NCBI RefSeq assembly: GCF_041146795.1 | Contig: NC_135170.1 | Coordinates: 20,082,033 to 20,146,032, forward strand | Direction of reading: 5' to 3' | DNA from: Maylandia zebra | Lineage: Eukaryota > Chordata > Actinopteri > Cichliformes > Cichlidae | DNA: 64,000 nucleotides | Shown: positions 62,801 to 64,000 of the stretch, one piece after another | Layout: each line of letters opens with the position of its first letter | Position numbering within the stretch: the first letter of the stretch is position 1 | Translations under genes and position numbers: made by a program | The notes under the pieces: model-generated | The model's input: the letters and a program-made list of their open reading frames with translations, nothing else | The model's database searches: none | What the model was told of the DNA's origin: nothing

Positions 62801-64000
62801 GTAATCCTGACTGAAAGCATTTTAGACATCAAAATACATCCAGCAACTGGTACATGGGCTGCAGAATGTCACATTCTGTAGTGTTAGTGAAAGCTTCAAC
62901 TGCGTAGATTTTCTGCCTAGTGATTGGCCAAGATGTTTGTTGAGACTTTTCTAGTTCAAGGTCTCAGACAAGTGGAAGTTCTTCTTTTTAGATTTCAGAA
63001 TTCACCTTTGTCCTTTTTTAACTGTTACAGCAGCAATCGCTGTGATTGCTTTTTCTCTTTGTAATACTGTAAAGAAGTTACACCATCACCCTGTGAGCAA
63101 GGTTACGTTGTTGTTGCCCATTCTCACAACTGCTTTTATTGAAAATCAATTATTTTTTAAACTTGAACCGATTTAACAAAGGTGCCTATCCTTGGCCTGC
63201 TGTGGTTCTAATATCCAGTCGCAGAATTCAGCAGTAGAAAGCACTTAAAATAGCTTTTTTCTTTTCCCCACCACTGTTAACTTGATCGTGTGATTACTGA
63301 GTTAGGCACGAATCTGTGTTGGAACCTTTACATATCCTTGTTATAAACAGGCCAGACACCAGACTTAATTGTTTTGGCCTTTCACGGTGAATGTCATTTC
63401 ATTAACAGCGCTGGATCCCCATGAACCCAAACCTAATCACCTGCTTCACATAAAGATAGGCACGCAGTATCACTTACCATATATTGAATATAGCTCTTCA
63501 GTGAACACCCCTTCTCAGAGCTATGTGTCTGTCTGTGTCTGTGTGTGTGTGTGTATGTGTTTGTGTGGAATAAGCAAACAAATAGTGCTTACGTAAGACG
63601 ACTGATCTAAGCTGCTTGCACTGAAATGGCTCAAGGAAAAGTAAACCCTTTGTAAACACACACCCAGACTTGCATGCTCAGTAAATGCATGGGATTTGAC
63701 ATTTTTATTAAAGCATTATTAGCATTATCAGTGGATTCTAAATACACTAGCATTATTTTTAAAAGAAACATTTGTTTAATCTACATCAATTCCCCTGACA
63801 GTTTGATTTGTCAGAATCACTACTTCATGACTTTTTGCTGTGAAACTTAATGAGAACTGAGTAAACTAACAATCCTTGGTCTTTACTAAAATTCTATAAC
63901 AATACAGTTCAAAAATAAGAAAATTGCAGATTGCCCCTTGTGAATGGTTGAAGGTTAATTGTTTTTTTTTTTTTGCCTGACTTGTCTTCGCTTTTAAAAC
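59808..64000. other. lmtk2: lmtk2 intron 6 (to window end)
   Basis: No further lmtk2 exon was found; the next expected sequence (a GDLK-type start after residue 224) is absent. Apart from the hAT-like element at 60,286-60,852, AT-rich sequence near 62,010-62,070 and a (TG)n run at about 63,536-63,565, nothing was recognised. Confidence 0.55.
60286..60852. mobile_element. Decayed hAT-like element with a nested LINE-like fragment
   Basis: The left end CAGGGATATTCCTGGCAACTA and the reverse of the right end TAGGGATGTGTGCGACTAGT are imperfect TIRs. Flanks AACTATAT (60,278-60,285) and AACTACAC (60,853-60,860) match at 6 of 8. At about 60,490-60,645 the minus strand reads like a common fish repeat, with GGGCTCTCCCTTAGCGATAT and AGGAGGGGCTCAGAGTAGAG, inserted into the element. 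Confidence 0.45.

Overview
The window is vertebrate nuclear DNA, almost certainly from a ray-finned (teleost, probably percomorph) fish. The evidence is a cluster of fish-type beta-parvalbumin genes, many long-intron genes with GT-AG splice sites, and abundant fish-typical repeats (Rex1-type LINE 3' ends, Tc1-like elements, hAT elements, tRNA-derived SINE tails). The species cannot be fixed from sequence alone.

Layout, left to right. A two-exon BED-finger/hAT-transposase-like gene lies on the + strand (1,697-3,907) behind a CpG-rich promoter with NRF1 and ETS motifs. aimp2 lies on the - strand (four coding exons, 5,982-9,482). An AT-rich, gene-poor stretch follows (9.7-21.5 kb) with microsatellites, a 1.26-kb terminal-inverted-repeat element of unusual internal structure (13,475-14,737), a Tc1-like fragment and a Rex1-like LINE end. 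Four parvalbumin-family genes then follow in tandem, all on the - strand: an oncomodulin-like gene (21,717-23,423), a beta-parvalbumin with a longer C-terminus (30,709-31,638), a canonical beta-parvalbumin (34,053-35,214) and a more diverged parvalbumin (40,109-41,937). Finally lmtk2 begins on the + strand at 44,046; six exons are present and the gene runs off the right edge within the kinase domain.

The four parvalbumin genes share the same coding-exon sizes: 61, 133 and 110 nt, then a short last exon of 23-41 nt. Each has a non-coding first exon, and three of the four have a TATA box. They encode cytosolic Ca2+ buffers with intact CD and EF loops. From known human synteny, AIMP2 and OCM sit together on 7p22, and LMTK2 and OCM2 sit together on 7q21. 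This window therefore looks like the unsplit ancestral neighbourhood aimp2 - parvalbumin/oncomodulin array - lmtk2.

The lmtk2 introns are a trap for DNA transposons. They hold a Tc1-like element, two hAT elements with target-site duplications (one carrying a BED-finger remnant and a nested pogo/Tigger-like element), a nested CAGGG...CCCTG element, a Tc1-type MITE, and a perfect 35-bp inverted repeat that no recognised element explains. No CRISPR array, rRNA or convincing tRNA gene was seen, and no LTR retroelement was recognised.
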